Assembly (NCBI GenBank): GCA_964494475.1
Contig: CAZBRS010000012.1
Span: forward strand, 1 to 64,000
Length of the DNA stretch: 64,000 nucleotides
Reading direction: 5' to 3'
Origin: CAZBRS01 sp964494475
GTDB taxonomy: Bacteria; Myxococcota_A; UBA9042; CAZBRS01
Positions 18,023-26,511 of the stretch are shown piece by piece (within the stretch, counting starts at the first letter, position 1; every line of letters starts with the position of its first letter). The notes beneath the pieces were generated by a model that was not told where the DNA came from, made no database searches, and saw only the letters and a list, made by a program, of their open reading frames with translations. The translations under genes and the position numbers were made by a program.

Positions 18023-21000
18023 GGCACAGGGGCCCGTTCGTGCTCACGCTCCTTCTCGCGGCGGCGTGCGCCTCCACGGGCGGGTCCGGAGCGCTGACGT
18101 CGAATCGACCGGTGCCGCCCGCCGCGTTGCTCGCCGCGGAGAACGAGGGCGCCCTGGGGGCGTGGTATCTCGAACACGGACGAGATCTGGAGGAGGGCTG
18201 CCGTCACTTCGAGGCTCGCGTCGACGCGGACCCCCTGGCGGCCTTCGGGGCGTTCGTCTGCGCCGACCTGCGCGTCGACGAGGCCCGCCTGGTCGAGCTG
18301 GGTCGAAGCATCCTCGGTCGCGACGACCTGTACCGCTGGAGTCCGGCTCGGCTCGGCTACGTGCTGGTTCGGCTGGGGCGCTCCCCTCTGGTTGCGTCGC
18401 TGGCGGTGTTGCGGCAACGCGTCCTCGACACCGCCATTCGAACGGGCTCGGTGCCCCTCGAGGTGGTCGTGCTCGAGCACGAAGGCGAGGTCCGCGCGGG
18501 CTCCTGGCAGCGCACGGGACCGTTCGCCGGCCCGGCGTTGGCGGGCTTCGACCGGCCCCTCCTCTCCGAGGGGTCGTCCCCAGGAACCCTCTCGGCCGGC
18601 GCCGAGCTCCTTCCCGCCTGGCTCGCGCCGGGCCGCTATCGGCTGCGCTCCGACGAGGTCCTCGAGGCGGGGACCGCGCTGCTGGCGGTCCTTCGCAGCC
18701 AGAACCCGGTGCGCGTGCTCGGGTTGGCCGAGGGGCCCCTCGACGTGAACCCGCCGGGAGAAGAGCCGGCCGTCGTGCGCCACCTGGCGGGTCACGGGAC
18801 CGGCGCACCCCTCGAGCTGATCGTGGCGCTCGCCGTTCCCGACCCGGCCTTCTCGGTCACGTTGTTGCCCGCGCCGCTCCGCGCCGTCCCGTTGACGTGC
18901 GACGTCGCCTCGTCGGGTGCCCTCGACGACTGGGCGTGCGGGTGGCTGGCGCTCGCGTCCGGGCGGTTCGACCTGGCCGAGGCGGCCCTGTCCCGGCATT
19001 CCGGCCCGACCTACCGGTTGCTGTTGGCGGCCCTGCGCGTCGAGCACGCACGGCACGACGAGGGCGCGCGGATCGAGGCGCTGCTGCTGCTCTCGTCGGC
19101 CCTGGAGCAAGCGCCGGCCCTGGCCCTGGCCCACTTGGTGCAGGCGAGGGCGCACGAGCGCGCGCTCGACGTGCGCCGGGCGCTCGAGGCCCTCGAACGG
19201 GGCGAAGCGTGCGGGGTCGCGTCGCCCGCGTGGGACGTGGCGCGCGTGGCGGCCTGGGAGCGGGCGTCGCTGCCGGCCGAGGCCGAGAGAGCGCGCGCCC
19301 GGCTCGCGAAGCGCTGGCCGACGGCCGCGGCCGCGGCGGCGTCGCGGCTTCCCTGGGAGCCCGTGCCCGCCCCGGAGAGGCCCTCGCGTGGGCTCGACGA
19401 GCAGCTGCGCCAGGGGGTGCCCCGCGCGGCCCTGACCTCCGAGCTGCTGCGCACGGCGAGCCTCCGCGAGCTGCCGTCGACCCTGCGTTCCCTCGACGCG
19501 CTCGAGGCCCACGAGCTGCTCGCGGTGCTCGGCGAGCGTACGTTCTGGGAGACCCTCCGGACCCCCCTCGACGTCGTGCTCGGCGCCTCGATCGACGAGC
19601 CCGTCAGCGACGCGCCCGCCACCGTGCTGGTCCAGGAGGCCATCGTGAGCGGGCGTTTCCTGTACCTGCACCGCGCCGTCCGCCTCGACTCGGCCGAAGG
19701 TGTCCGGCGCTTCGGCGAATGGAGCCCCAACGGCTCGCCCATGCTGCTCAGAGCCCGCGCCATCAAGCCCGACCACTCCGTCGTATTCCCCGAGACGCAC
19801 GGGTCCAGTCCGCTGCAGGCCTTCCCCGACCTCGAGCCGGGCGACGTGATCGAGCTCGAGTGGGTCGAGGAGCTCATCCCCGCCGGAGGCCCCACGGGAG
19901 CGTTCCGGACCGTGTCGCTCCAGGATCGCGAGCTGCGCGTGGCGCGGTGCTGCTTCTCGGTGCTCGGCCCGCCCGAGCGGCGCCCCGTGGTCGAGGTCGA
20001 GACCGGCCCGCTGTGGATGTTCGAGAAGACGGGCCTCCAACCCGACGGTACGCCCTACTCGCAGTGGTGTTCGCGGCGGGTGCCTCCCCTGCCGGCCGAA
20101 CTCGACGCGTTCCAGGCCGAGGCGCACCTCACCCACGTGACGATCTACCCGTGGACCGACGAGGCCGAGGCCCTCGGCCGGGTGCACGACGAGCTGTGGC
20201 GAGCCGTCCGGAAGGGCCCCGCGCTCAACGCGGCGGGCGCCGATCTGGCCAGGCGGTACGCCGGCGACCCCGAAGGGCTGGCGCGCGCTGCCTTCGCGGC
20301 CGTGCAGGAGCGCCTCGAGCTCGACGTCGAGGCCCCGAATTCGCTCCCCGCCGAGGAGGCCTGGGGCCTGCGGAGGGGCTCGCCCGCGGCCGTGCTGATC
20401 GCGTTGCTGCGAGCCGCCGGGCGTCCCGCTCGCCTGTTCCTGGCGAACCCGCTCACCCTCGAGCGGCCCTCGAGCGCGCGCTTCAACGCCCTCGACTTTC
20501 CGGTCGCGGTCGTGGCCGTCGACGTGGGGGCAGGGCGCGTCGCCTGGCTCGATCCGGCCACGCGGGCGGCGCCGTGGAACTGGCTGCCCGCGCCCCTCCG
20601 CGGCCGTCCGGCGTGGTCCTTCGGTTTTCCTGGAGCGCCCTTCCGCGCGACCACGCCCGAGGCTGCCGGTGCGCCCGACCTCTTGCGCGTCGAGCTCCGC
20701 TGCGAGCGCCGCTGTGACGTGCGGGTCACCGCCAGCGGGTCGCCGCGCGTGTGGCTCGCGCGCCAGGTGGCCGAGCTCGGGGATCCCGAAGCGCGCGCAG
20801 AGTGGCTGCGGGCCCTCGTCTCCGACCTGATCCCGGTCGAGGAGCGCGGGGTCGAGGTTCGCTCCTTCGCGGTGAGCGACACGCTGCGCGTCGAGGGGCG
20901 CGTCTCGCTGGCCCCGGCGGCCGACGGCTCCCTGCGGCTCGAGTCGCCGACCTTCGTCGAGACGCTGCTCCGGCGCCACGCGAGCCCCAGCGCGCGCCAG

Positions 21001-21261
21001 TGGCCCATCTACGTGGACGCCGACCTGACCCTCGAGGTGAGCGCGCGCTTCGACGACTGGCGGGGGGAGGCCGTGGCCCCGATCGACGAGCAGAACACGT
21101 TCTTCGCTTTCCGGCGCGCGCTCGTCACCGACGCCGACGGCGCCACGTGGAGCGTCTCGTTCGCCGTGCATCCGCAGATCGTGGCCGCCGACGTCTACGC
21201 GGGCTTTCGCCAGAGCCTGCAGCGCATCGTCCGCCCCGCCCCGATCGTCCTCAGCCGATGA
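18019..21261 (+). CDS. DUF3857-type paralogue, putative lipoprotein, with degenerate transglutaminase domain
   Basis: A 1080-residue protein starting at GTG 18019 (GAGGAGG box about 5 nt upstream; GTGA overlap with the previous stop). The N-terminus MRHRGPFVLTLLLAAAC looks like a lipoprotein signal with Cys17, though Ala at -3 is atypical. Helical repeats follow, then a DUF3857-like region with DLEPGDVIELEWVEELIP, which echoes DLEPGDVMVIEAL in the upstream gene. In the transglutaminase-like domain the position of the Cys motif YGDCKDKS reads LRRGSPAAV and the His position is also changed, so the enzyme is probably inactive; an LDPAT Asp motif remains. Tandem duplication followed by loss of catalysis is inferred. 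The two may form a surface complex. Confidence 0.7.
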   Translation: MRHRGPFVLTLLLAAACASTGGSGALTSNRPVPPAALLAAENEGALGAWYLEHGRDLEEGCRHFEARVDADPLAAFGAFVCADLRVDEARLVELGRSILGRDDLYRWSPARLGYVLVRLGRSPLVASLAVLRQRVLDTAIRTGSVPLEVVVLEHEGEVRAGSWQRTGPFAGPALAGFDRPLLSEGSSPGTLSAGAELLPAWLAPGRYRLRSDEVLEAGTALLAVLRSQNPVRVLGLAEGPLDVNPPGEEPAVVRHLAGHGTGAPLELIVALAVPDPAFSVTLLPAPLRAVPLTCDVASSGALDDWACGWLALASGRFDLAEAALSRHSGPTYRLLLAALRVEHARHDEGARIEALLLLSSALEQAPALALAHLVQARAHERALDVRRALEALERGEACGVASPAWDVARVAAWERASLPAEAERARARLAKRWPTAAAAAASRLPWEPVPAPERPSRGLDEQLRQGVPRAALTSELLRTASLRELPSTLRSLDALEAHELLAVLGERTFWETLRTPLDVVLGASIDEPVSDAPATVLVQEAIVSGRFLYLHRAVRLDSAEGVRRFGEWSPNGSPMLLRARAIKPDHSVVFPETHGSSPLQAFPDLEPGDVIELEWVEELIPAGGPTGAFRTVSLQDRELRVARCCFSVLGPPERRPVVEVETGPLWMFEKTGLQPDGTPYSQWCSRRVPPLPAELDAFQAEAHLTHVTIYPWTDEAEALGRVHDELWRAVRKGPALNAAGADLARRYAGDPEGLARAAFAAVQERLELDVEAPNSLPAEEAWGLRRGSPAAVLIALLRAAGRPARLFLANPLTLERPSSARFNALDFPVAVVAVDVGAGRVAWLDPATRAAPWNWLPAPLRGRPAWSFGFPGAPFRATTPEAAGAPDLLRVELRCERRCDVRVTASGSPRVWLARQVAELGDPEARAEWLRALVSDLIPVEERGVEVRSFAVSDTLRVEGRVSLAPAADGSLRLESPTFVETLLRRHASPSARQWPIYVDADLTLEVSARFDDWRGEAVAPIDEQNTFFAFRRALVTDADGATWSVSFAVHPQIVAADVYAGFRQSLQRIVRPAPIVLSR

Positions 21262-21375
21262 GGGCGCCGAGATCCGTCCCTGGAGCGCGCCTCCACTCGA
21301 CGCTTGCGTTTTCGGGCCCGATGCCTAGACTCGGGCGGTAGTGACAGCGCCGCCGAACAGGGGAGCCCGCTCCCG

Positions 21376-21825
21376 ATGACCCGACGGTTTCCGCCGAAAA
21401 ATCAGCGTCGTCGCGCGCGCACCATCGCGAACCGCAAGCTCACGCGCGACGAGGTCCTCGAGGGGCAGCGCCTCGCCGACATGGTCGACTACCAGCGGCC
21501 GCGCCACCGCGTCGAGTGCGAAAAGGCCGCGCGGCCTTGTCTTTTCGTCAGCTGCAAGTACCACCTGTACCTCGACGTCAACCCCGAGACCGGCTCGATC
21601 AAGCTGAACTTCCCCGACATCGAGGTCTGGGAGTTGCCGCACTCGTGCGCGCTCGACCTCGCCGACGAGGGCGGCATGACCCTCGAGCGCATCGGCGAGA
21701 TCATGAACCTGACGCGCGAGCGCGTGCGCCAGATGGAAGTCAGCGGCGTTCGCAAGATCCGCAGCATCCTCGACCCGAACGCGCCCGTTCCGTCCGAACG
21801 CTCGGGCGACCCCGAGGATTTGTGA
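21376..21825 (+). CDS. Sigma-70 region 4-like DNA-binding protein
   Basis: A 149-residue basic protein. The C-terminal third carries a region-4-type helix-turn-helix: MTLERIGEIMNLTRERVRQM, then EVSGVRKIR, the hallmark of sigma-70 family -35 recognition. No sigma region 2 is present, so it is not a complete sigma factor. A central CLFVSCKYHLYLDV segment contains two Cys. Proteins with an isolated region-4 motif occur in Myxococcota; the role is unknown, and modulation of RNA polymerase or promoter binding is inference. The start at 21376 (GGGGAG upstream) is preferred to one 24 codons earlier. Its stop overlaps the next start (TGATG). Confidence 0.65.
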   Translation: MTRRFPPKNQRRRARTIANRKLTRDEVLEGQRLADMVDYQRPRHRVECEKAARPCLFVSCKYHLYLDVNPETGSIKLNFPDIEVWELPHSCALDLADEGGMTLERIGEIMNLTRERVRQMEVSGVRKIRSILDPNAPVPSERSGDPEDL

Positions 21826-22082
21826 TGCCCCGCTCCGTGCCCCCCGACCTGCTCGAGCTCATCCGCTGCCCCGAGACGCACCAGCCCCTGCGCCTGGCCG
21901 ACACCGCCGAGTTGGCCGGGCTGAACGCGCGCGTGCAGGCCGGCGGGCTCGTGAACCGCGCGGGCCAGCCCCGCACCACGCCCTTCACTGGGGCGCTCCT
22001 ATGCGCCGACGGCACGCTCGCCTACCCGGTCGAAGACGATATCCCTGTGTTGCTGGTCGACGAGGGCTTTCCGCTCGTGTGA
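21825..22082 (+). CDS. Trm112-like (UPF0434-type) small protein
   Basis: An 85-residue protein. The N-terminus LLELIRCPETHQPLRL and the C-terminus DGTLAYPVEDDIPVLLVDE match the Trm112/UPF0434 family, which is usually 60-80 residues with C-P-x-C-type or partly lost zinc ligands; here the Cys residues are at 15 and 60. Bacterial members are found near cell-envelope and translation genes and their role is poorly defined. The ATG shares a base with the stop of the sigma-like gene. It is convergent with murJ, whose stop is 3 nt away. Confidence 0.75.
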   Translation: MPRSVPPDLLELIRCPETHQPLRLADTAELAGLNARVQAGGLVNRAGQPRTTPFTGALLCADGTLAYPVEDDIPVLLVDEGFPLV

Positions 22083-22085
22083 ACA

Positions 22086-23642
22086 CTACCCCCGTCGCAC
22101 CCTCTTCCTCACCTTCTCGAGCACCTCGTCGACGACCTCGACCTTGAAGAGCCGAGCGGTCTGCAGCAGGCCCAGGCCGAAGACCGCGCTGCAGGCGGCG
22201 AGCTCGAGCAGCGCCGGCAGGTGATAGGGGGCGAGCAGGCGCGCCGTGCCCCAGGAGCCGGCGCCCGCCAGCAGGGCCGCGGCCAGGCTGCGGGCGGTCG
22301 AGGCCAGGAAGAGACCTGTGCGCAGGGCGTGGGTGCGGCGCACCAGCACGGCCAGGGTGGCGACCGCCGTGAGCAGCATGCCCGCCGAGGTGGCCAGGGC
22401 GAGCCCCGGCACGCCCAGCCAGCGCGCGAGCCCCCAGTAGAGGGGCAGGGCGGCCAGCACGGCGGCGCTCGAGACGAGCATGGGCGTCAAGGTGTCGCGC
22501 CGGGCGTAGAAGAGGCGGGCCGCGATGGCCTGCACGGCCCAGGCCGAGATGCCCACGGCGAAGAGCGCGAGCAGCGTGGCGGTCATGGCGGCGTCGTCGG
22601 CCCGGTAGCGCTCGCGCTCGAACAGGACCTGTACGATGGGCAGCGCGTGCACGGCCAGGAACACCGAGGCGGCCAGCGTGACGAAGACCACCGTGTCGAG
22701 GGTGCGGCGGAACAGGCGCTCCATCTCGGTGGTACGCCCCTCGGCCCAGAGGCTCGAGAGGAACGGCAGCGCGGCCTGGCCCGCGGCCTGGCCCAGGATC
22801 GACACCGGCACCAGCATGAGACGCCGGGCGTTGTTCAGCCACGAGATCGACCCCTCCTGGAGCGACGACGCGAACCAGCGCGAGATCCACTCGTCGACCG
22901 TGACCAGCGAGAAGCCGATCATCACCGGCAGCGTGACGCGCACGAACTCGAGGAAGCGCGGATCGCTGAGCGCGAAGCGCAGCCGGAAGCGCACCTTGTG
23001 GCGTTGGGCCCAGAGCGGCAGGCCGAGGGCACCCACGAAGGCGCCGATCAGCGCGCCCCACGAGAAGCCCGCGATGCCGACGAAGGGGTCGAGCAGCAGG
23101 CCGCCGGCGATGATGGCGCCGTTGTAGACCAGCGGCACCAGCGCGGGCGCGCGGAAGCGCCCCTCGGCCATGAGCGTGGCCTGGATCAGGCCGCCCCAGT
23201 AAAACGCCAGTTGGCCGGGCAGCACGATGCGCGTGAGGTGCACGCACGTGTCGATCTGCGCGGGCGTGAACCCTGGCACCAGCAGGCGGACGAGCGGTTC
23301 GGCGAAGACGGCCGCGGCCACCACCAGCACGAGCAGGAGCGCCCCCACCGTCGTCGCGACCAGCGAGAAGGTCTCCCAGCCCTCCTGCTCGCGGCCCTCG
23401 GCCAGGTGCTTCGAGAAGATGGGGATGAACGTGATGGAGAGCGCGCCGCCCGCCACCAGGTAGTTCATGAGGTCGGGCAGCGTGAAGGCGGCGAAGTACA
23501 CGTCGGTCTGGGCGTCGGCGCCGTGGCGCGCCGCGATGATGGCGTCGCGCAGGTAGCCGATGACGCGGCTGAGGAAGACGGAGCCGGCCATGAGGAGGGC
23601 CGCCAGACCCAGGCGCCGGCCGATCGAGGCTTCGCGCGTCAT
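22086..23642 (-). CDS. murJ: Lipid II flippase MurJ
   Basis: A 518-residue polytopic membrane protein of the MOP superfamily. The N-terminus SVFLSRVIGYLRDAIIAARHGA and the segment TDVYFAAFTLPDLMNYLVAGGALS are diagnostic of MurJ/MviN, with hydrophobic segments consistent with about 14 helices. It flips lipid-linked peptidoglycan precursor across the inner membrane. Length is typical. The start at 23642 overlaps the end of the LeuA-like gene by 4 nt, so it is the last gene of a minus-strand operon that starts at the GltJ-like gene. Confidence 0.93.
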   Translation of the reverse strand: MTREASIGRRLGLAALLMAGSVFLSRVIGYLRDAIIAARHGADAQTDVYFAAFTLPDLMNYLVAGGALSITFIPIFSKHLAEGREQEGWETFSLVATTVGALLLVLVVAAAVFAEPLVRLLVPGFTPAQIDTCVHLTRIVLPGQLAFYWGGLIQATLMAEGRFRAPALVPLVYNGAIIAGGLLLDPFVGIAGFSWGALIGAFVGALGLPLWAQRHKVRFRLRFALSDPRFLEFVRVTLPVMIGFSLVTVDEWISRWFASSLQEGSISWLNNARRLMLVPVSILGQAAGQAALPFLSSLWAEGRTTEMERLFRRTLDTVVFVTLAASVFLAVHALPIVQVLFERERYRADDAAMTATLLALFAVGISAWAVQAIAARLFYARRDTLTPMLVSSAAVLAALPLYWGLARWLGVPGLALATSAGMLLTAVATLAVLVRRTHALRTGLFLASTARSLAAALLAGAGSWGTARLLAPYHLPALLELAACSAVFGLGLLQTARLFKVEVVDEVLEKVRKRVRRG

Positions 23643-24934
23643 GCGGAGGGCTCGGCCTTGGGGGGGATGGGCCCGCGCTTCAAGAACTGCTCGGCCAGGA
23701 TGACGCGCACCTCCTCTTCGTCGAGCACGCGCGTGCCCCGCTTGGCGACCTTCAGGATCTCGGCCACCAGGGCGTCGTCGTAAGGGATCGTGCGGGCCTC
23801 GAGCCAGGCCTCGACGTTGGCGCTGCCGCTCACGTGGGCGATCTCGATCTCCTGTTCGCGGCCGAACATGCCGGCGGGCACCCCCGAGTAGACGCGGTCG
23901 GCCAGCCAGCGGTCGTTCAAGGCCTCGGCCTTGCGGATGGCGGCGGCGTGGATGCCGGTGGCGGTGCGGAAGGCGTCGCGACCCACCAGGGGGTAGTTCG
24001 CGGGGATGGGCACGTGCAGGGCCTGCGCCGCCACCCGGCAATACTCGAGCAGGTGGCTCACGTCCTGGTGCTCCAGCGCCCCCAGCAGCTTGAGGTTCAG
24101 GAGGATGAGCTCGAGCGCGGCGTTGCCCACCCGCTCGCCGATGCCCAGGGCGGTGCCGTGCACGCGCGAGGCGCCTGCCTCGATGGCGTAGAGGGTGTTG
24201 GTGATGCCGAGCCCGCGATCGTTGTGGCCGTGCCAGTCGATGCCCACGTCGGCGCCGGACGCGGCGATGACGTCGCGCGTGAAGGCCACGAGCGCCCGGG
24301 TGCCGTCAGGGGTGGAGTGGCCGACGGTGTCGGTGAGGCACAGGCGTCGGGCGCCGGCTCCGATGGCCGCGCGGAACATGCGCTCGAGGGCCTCGGGGTG
24401 GCTTCGCGACGTGTCTTCGGTGACGAACGTGACCGTCAGGCCGTGCCGGACGGCCAGGCCGATGGCGTCTTCGGCAGCGCGGACCAGGCGGTCGAGATTC
24501 CAGCCCTCGACGAAGTGGCGGATGGGGCTGGAGCCGACGAACGCCATCACCTCGACGGGGTGCCCCGTCTTGTCGACCACGTCGAGGATGGGCTCGATGT
24601 CCTTCTCGAGCGTACGAGCGGCGCAGGCCGCATGCACCGGAAGGGCGCCGCGCACGATCTCGTTCACCATGTCGAGCACGTCCATGTAGGCGCGCGGGCC
24701 GGCGCCGGGCAACCCGAGGTCGACGGTCTCGACCCCGATCTCGCCCATCAGGTGGAGCAGGCGAAGCTTGTCGTTGATGTTGGGGTCCGCAACCGACGGC
24801 GATTGGATGCCATCGCGCAACGTTTCGTCGAGCAGCGCGATGGGTCCGCTGATCGCGGGGCTCGCGTGCAGGACGCGGTTCCAGTCGTAGATGACGTCGA
24901 CCTCGCCCGCGGGCGCGTCGGGGGGCGGCGCCAT
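23639..24934 (-). CDS. 2-Isopropylmalate/homocitrate synthase-like enzyme (DRE-TIM metallolyase)
   Basis: A 431-residue protein. ALLDETLRDGIQSPS provides the DRE-TIM metal/catalytic motif, and CLTDTVGHSTPDGT and GIDWHGHNDRGLGITN provide the metal-binding His pair, as in LeuA, homocitrate synthase and citramalate synthase. It is shorter than classical LeuA (about 510) and lacks the C-terminal leucine-regulatory domain, so it is closer to LeuA-like, homocitrate-type or short LeuA2 forms. It should condense acetyl-CoA with a 2-oxoacid; which one is not readable. No other leucine genes are nearby. It lies between the GltJ-like gene (10 nt) and murJ (4-nt overlap). Confidence 0.85.
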   Translation of the reverse strand: MAPPPDAPAGEVDVIYDWNRVLHASPAISGPIALLDETLRDGIQSPSVADPNINDKLRLLHLMGEIGVETVDLGLPGAGPRAYMDVLDMVNEIVRGALPVHAACAARTLEKDIEPILDVVDKTGHPVEVMAFVGSSPIRHFVEGWNLDRLVRAAEDAIGLAVRHGLTVTFVTEDTSRSHPEALERMFRAAIGAGARRLCLTDTVGHSTPDGTRALVAFTRDVIAASGADVGIDWHGHNDRGLGITNTLYAIEAGASRVHGTALGIGERVGNAALELILLNLKLLGALEHQDVSHLLEYCRVAAQALHVPIPANYPLVGRDAFRTATGIHAAAIRKAEALNDRWLADRVYSGVPAGMFGREQEIEIAHVSGSANVEAWLEARTIPYDDALVAEILKVAKRGTRVLDEEEVRVILAEQFLKRGPIPPKAEPSA

Positions 24935-24944
24935 GGAGGGCGGC

Positions 24945-26405
24945 CTACTGGACCGAGTAGGTGTAGTGCACGAAGTCGGTGCGGTCCTTGAATTCGTCGA
25001 AGCGCACCTTCTTGAGGATGCCCTCGACGCAGTTGCCCTGGGGGGAGCCGGCCACGCCCGCCGAGACGATGGCGGCGTCCTGCACGGCGCCGTCGCTGGC
25101 CACGGTCAGCTTGACCTTCAGCGACGTCAGCGCCTGCGGGTTTCCGAAGCGCGCGAAGCAGCTCTGCACCTTGCTGGCCACCGTGTCCATGGCCTTCTTC
25201 TTCTGGGCCGCGGAGAGCTTGGGAGGAACGGAGCCACCGCTCGGCGCGCCAGGCTTGGAGGCGGCCGGGGCGTTGCCCTGACCGATGCTGGCCAGGATGT
25301 CGTCGGCGTCCTTCTTGACGGCCGGCTTCTTGGACTCGGCCGCGGCCACCGCCACGGGGGCCGCTACGTCGGGCTTGGGTTCGTCCTTCTTGACGGTCGG
25401 CTTCGCGGCGGGTTTCGCGACGCCAGGCTTGGCGGGCGCGAGCTTGGGCGCCGTGGCGGTCGGGGTCGCAGGTTCGACCGCCGTCGGGGCGGCCGGGGCC
25501 GCGGGTTCGGCGACCGCGGGGGCGGCCGGAGCCGGGGCGGGTGCCGGGGCAGGGGCCGGAGCCGGCGCGGCCGGCTGGGCCACCTTGGGGGCTTCGGCCA
25601 GGCGCTGGGCCTGCTCTTCCTTCAACTCGCGGTCCTTGAGTACGACGAGCGCGGCGACGACCGCCAGGGCCAGCAGCAGGGCCCCGATCAGGATGTAGAG
25701 CGGCGCCTTCGAGCGGGTCTTCAGAAAGGGGGCCTGGACGTTCTCGAGCCCCTGGACCAGGGACGCGGACTCCTGCCGTGGCGTGTCGAGGCCGTGCTCC
25801 CAACCGGAGATGATGCGATCGATGCCCTCGTTGGCGCGGCTGGCCTGCTCGGCGATGGCGCGGATGTCGATGACGCCCTCGTCGCGAGCGGCCGAGGGCG
25901 CCTTCTCCTTCACGTCCTTGATGTCGGACAGCGAGAAGAGCACCGAGGTCTCGTGGCGCTGGTAGACCAGGCGGTCCTTCTCGGCCTGCTTCTCGGCCTC
26001 GGTCGCTCCGCCGAGCGTGGGCGTCTTGCCGAAGAGGTCGTCGCTCGCCCCGGCGAAGATGTCTTCCTCGACCGGTTCGGCGGCCGCCTGGCCCCCGAAG
26101 AGCTGATCGCCTTCGTCGGCCCCGCTCCCGGTCGTGTCGGTCGCCACCGGCGCGGGCGCCTCGGCGGGCTTCTCTTCGACGTCGAGCGCGACATCGCCGC
26201 GCACGGCGGCTCCGGTGGCGTCGCGGCCGAGGAACGCGAGCAAGCTGGGGGCCTCGTGCAAGGGCGCCCAGTTCTCCATGCCCTTGAACCAGACCAGGGT
26301 CTGCTCGGTGACCTCGCCGGACCGGAGCTTCGCGTCGAGCTCGTCGGGCGACATCTCTAGTCGCTCGTTGTTCACGACCACGTAGATCTTGGGGGGGATC
26401 TCCAC
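24945..26405 (-). CDS. GYF-domain / AgmX-GltJ-like envelope protein
   Basis: A 486-residue protein. Residues 1-60 are a GYF_2-type domain (IYVVVNNERLEMSPDELDAKL, then TLVWFKGMENW). A cytoplasmic linker follows, one membrane helix around residues 235-257 (LYILIGALLLALAVVAALVVL), and a long Ala/Pro-rich periplasmic stretch with (AP)n and Lys-rich parts. The C-terminal domain has KVQSCFARFGNP, then GSPQGNCVEGILKKVRFDEF, the two-cysteine AgmX/PglI C-terminal type seen in Myxococcota. GltJ/AgmX in Myxococcus combines GYF and TonB-like parts in the gliding machinery. No zinc finger is seen here. The GTG at 26405 has a perfect AGGAGG box. First gene of a three-gene operon. Confidence 0.75.
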   Translation of the reverse strand: MEIPPKIYVVVNNERLEMSPDELDAKLRSGEVTEQTLVWFKGMENWAPLHEAPSLLAFLGRDATGAAVRGDVALDVEEKPAEAPAPVATDTTGSGADEGDQLFGGQAAAEPVEEDIFAGASDDLFGKTPTLGGATEAEKQAEKDRLVYQRHETSVLFSLSDIKDVKEKAPSAARDEGVIDIRAIAEQASRANEGIDRIISGWEHGLDTPRQESASLVQGLENVQAPFLKTRSKAPLYILIGALLLALAVVAALVVLKDRELKEEQAQRLAEAPKVAQPAAPAPAPAPAPAPAPAAPAVAEPAAPAAPTAVEPATPTATAPKLAPAKPGVAKPAAKPTVKKDEPKPDVAAPVAVAAAESKKPAVKKDADDILASIGQGNAPAASKPGAPSGGSVPPKLSAAQKKKAMDTVASKVQSCFARFGNPQALTSLKVKLTVASDGAVQDAAIVSAGVAGSPQGNCVEGILKKVRFDEFKDRTDFVHYTYSVQ

Positions 26406-26465
26406 CGCTTGCCTCCTGGAGCGCGGGACGGTCGGGCGACCCGCAGGGAATACGCGCCGTGGGCC

Positions 26466-26494
26466 ATTGTATGCGTCGAGTCTGGCGTTGTAAA
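26466..26494 (-). promoter_or_regulatory. Promoter of the GltJ-like/leuA-like/murJ operon
   Basis: Minus strand: TTTACA (26489-26494), 17-nt spacer, TACAAT (26466-26471). Strong agreement with the sigma-70 consensus in a GC-rich background. Confidence 0.55.
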
Positions 26495-26511
26495 CGGGGA
26501 TCTCGACGCGG

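Noticed and set aside
25500..25570. Simple repeat in the GltJ-like gene
   Set aside because: It encodes the Ala-Pro repeat of the periplasmic linker, so it is explained by the protein and not an independent element.
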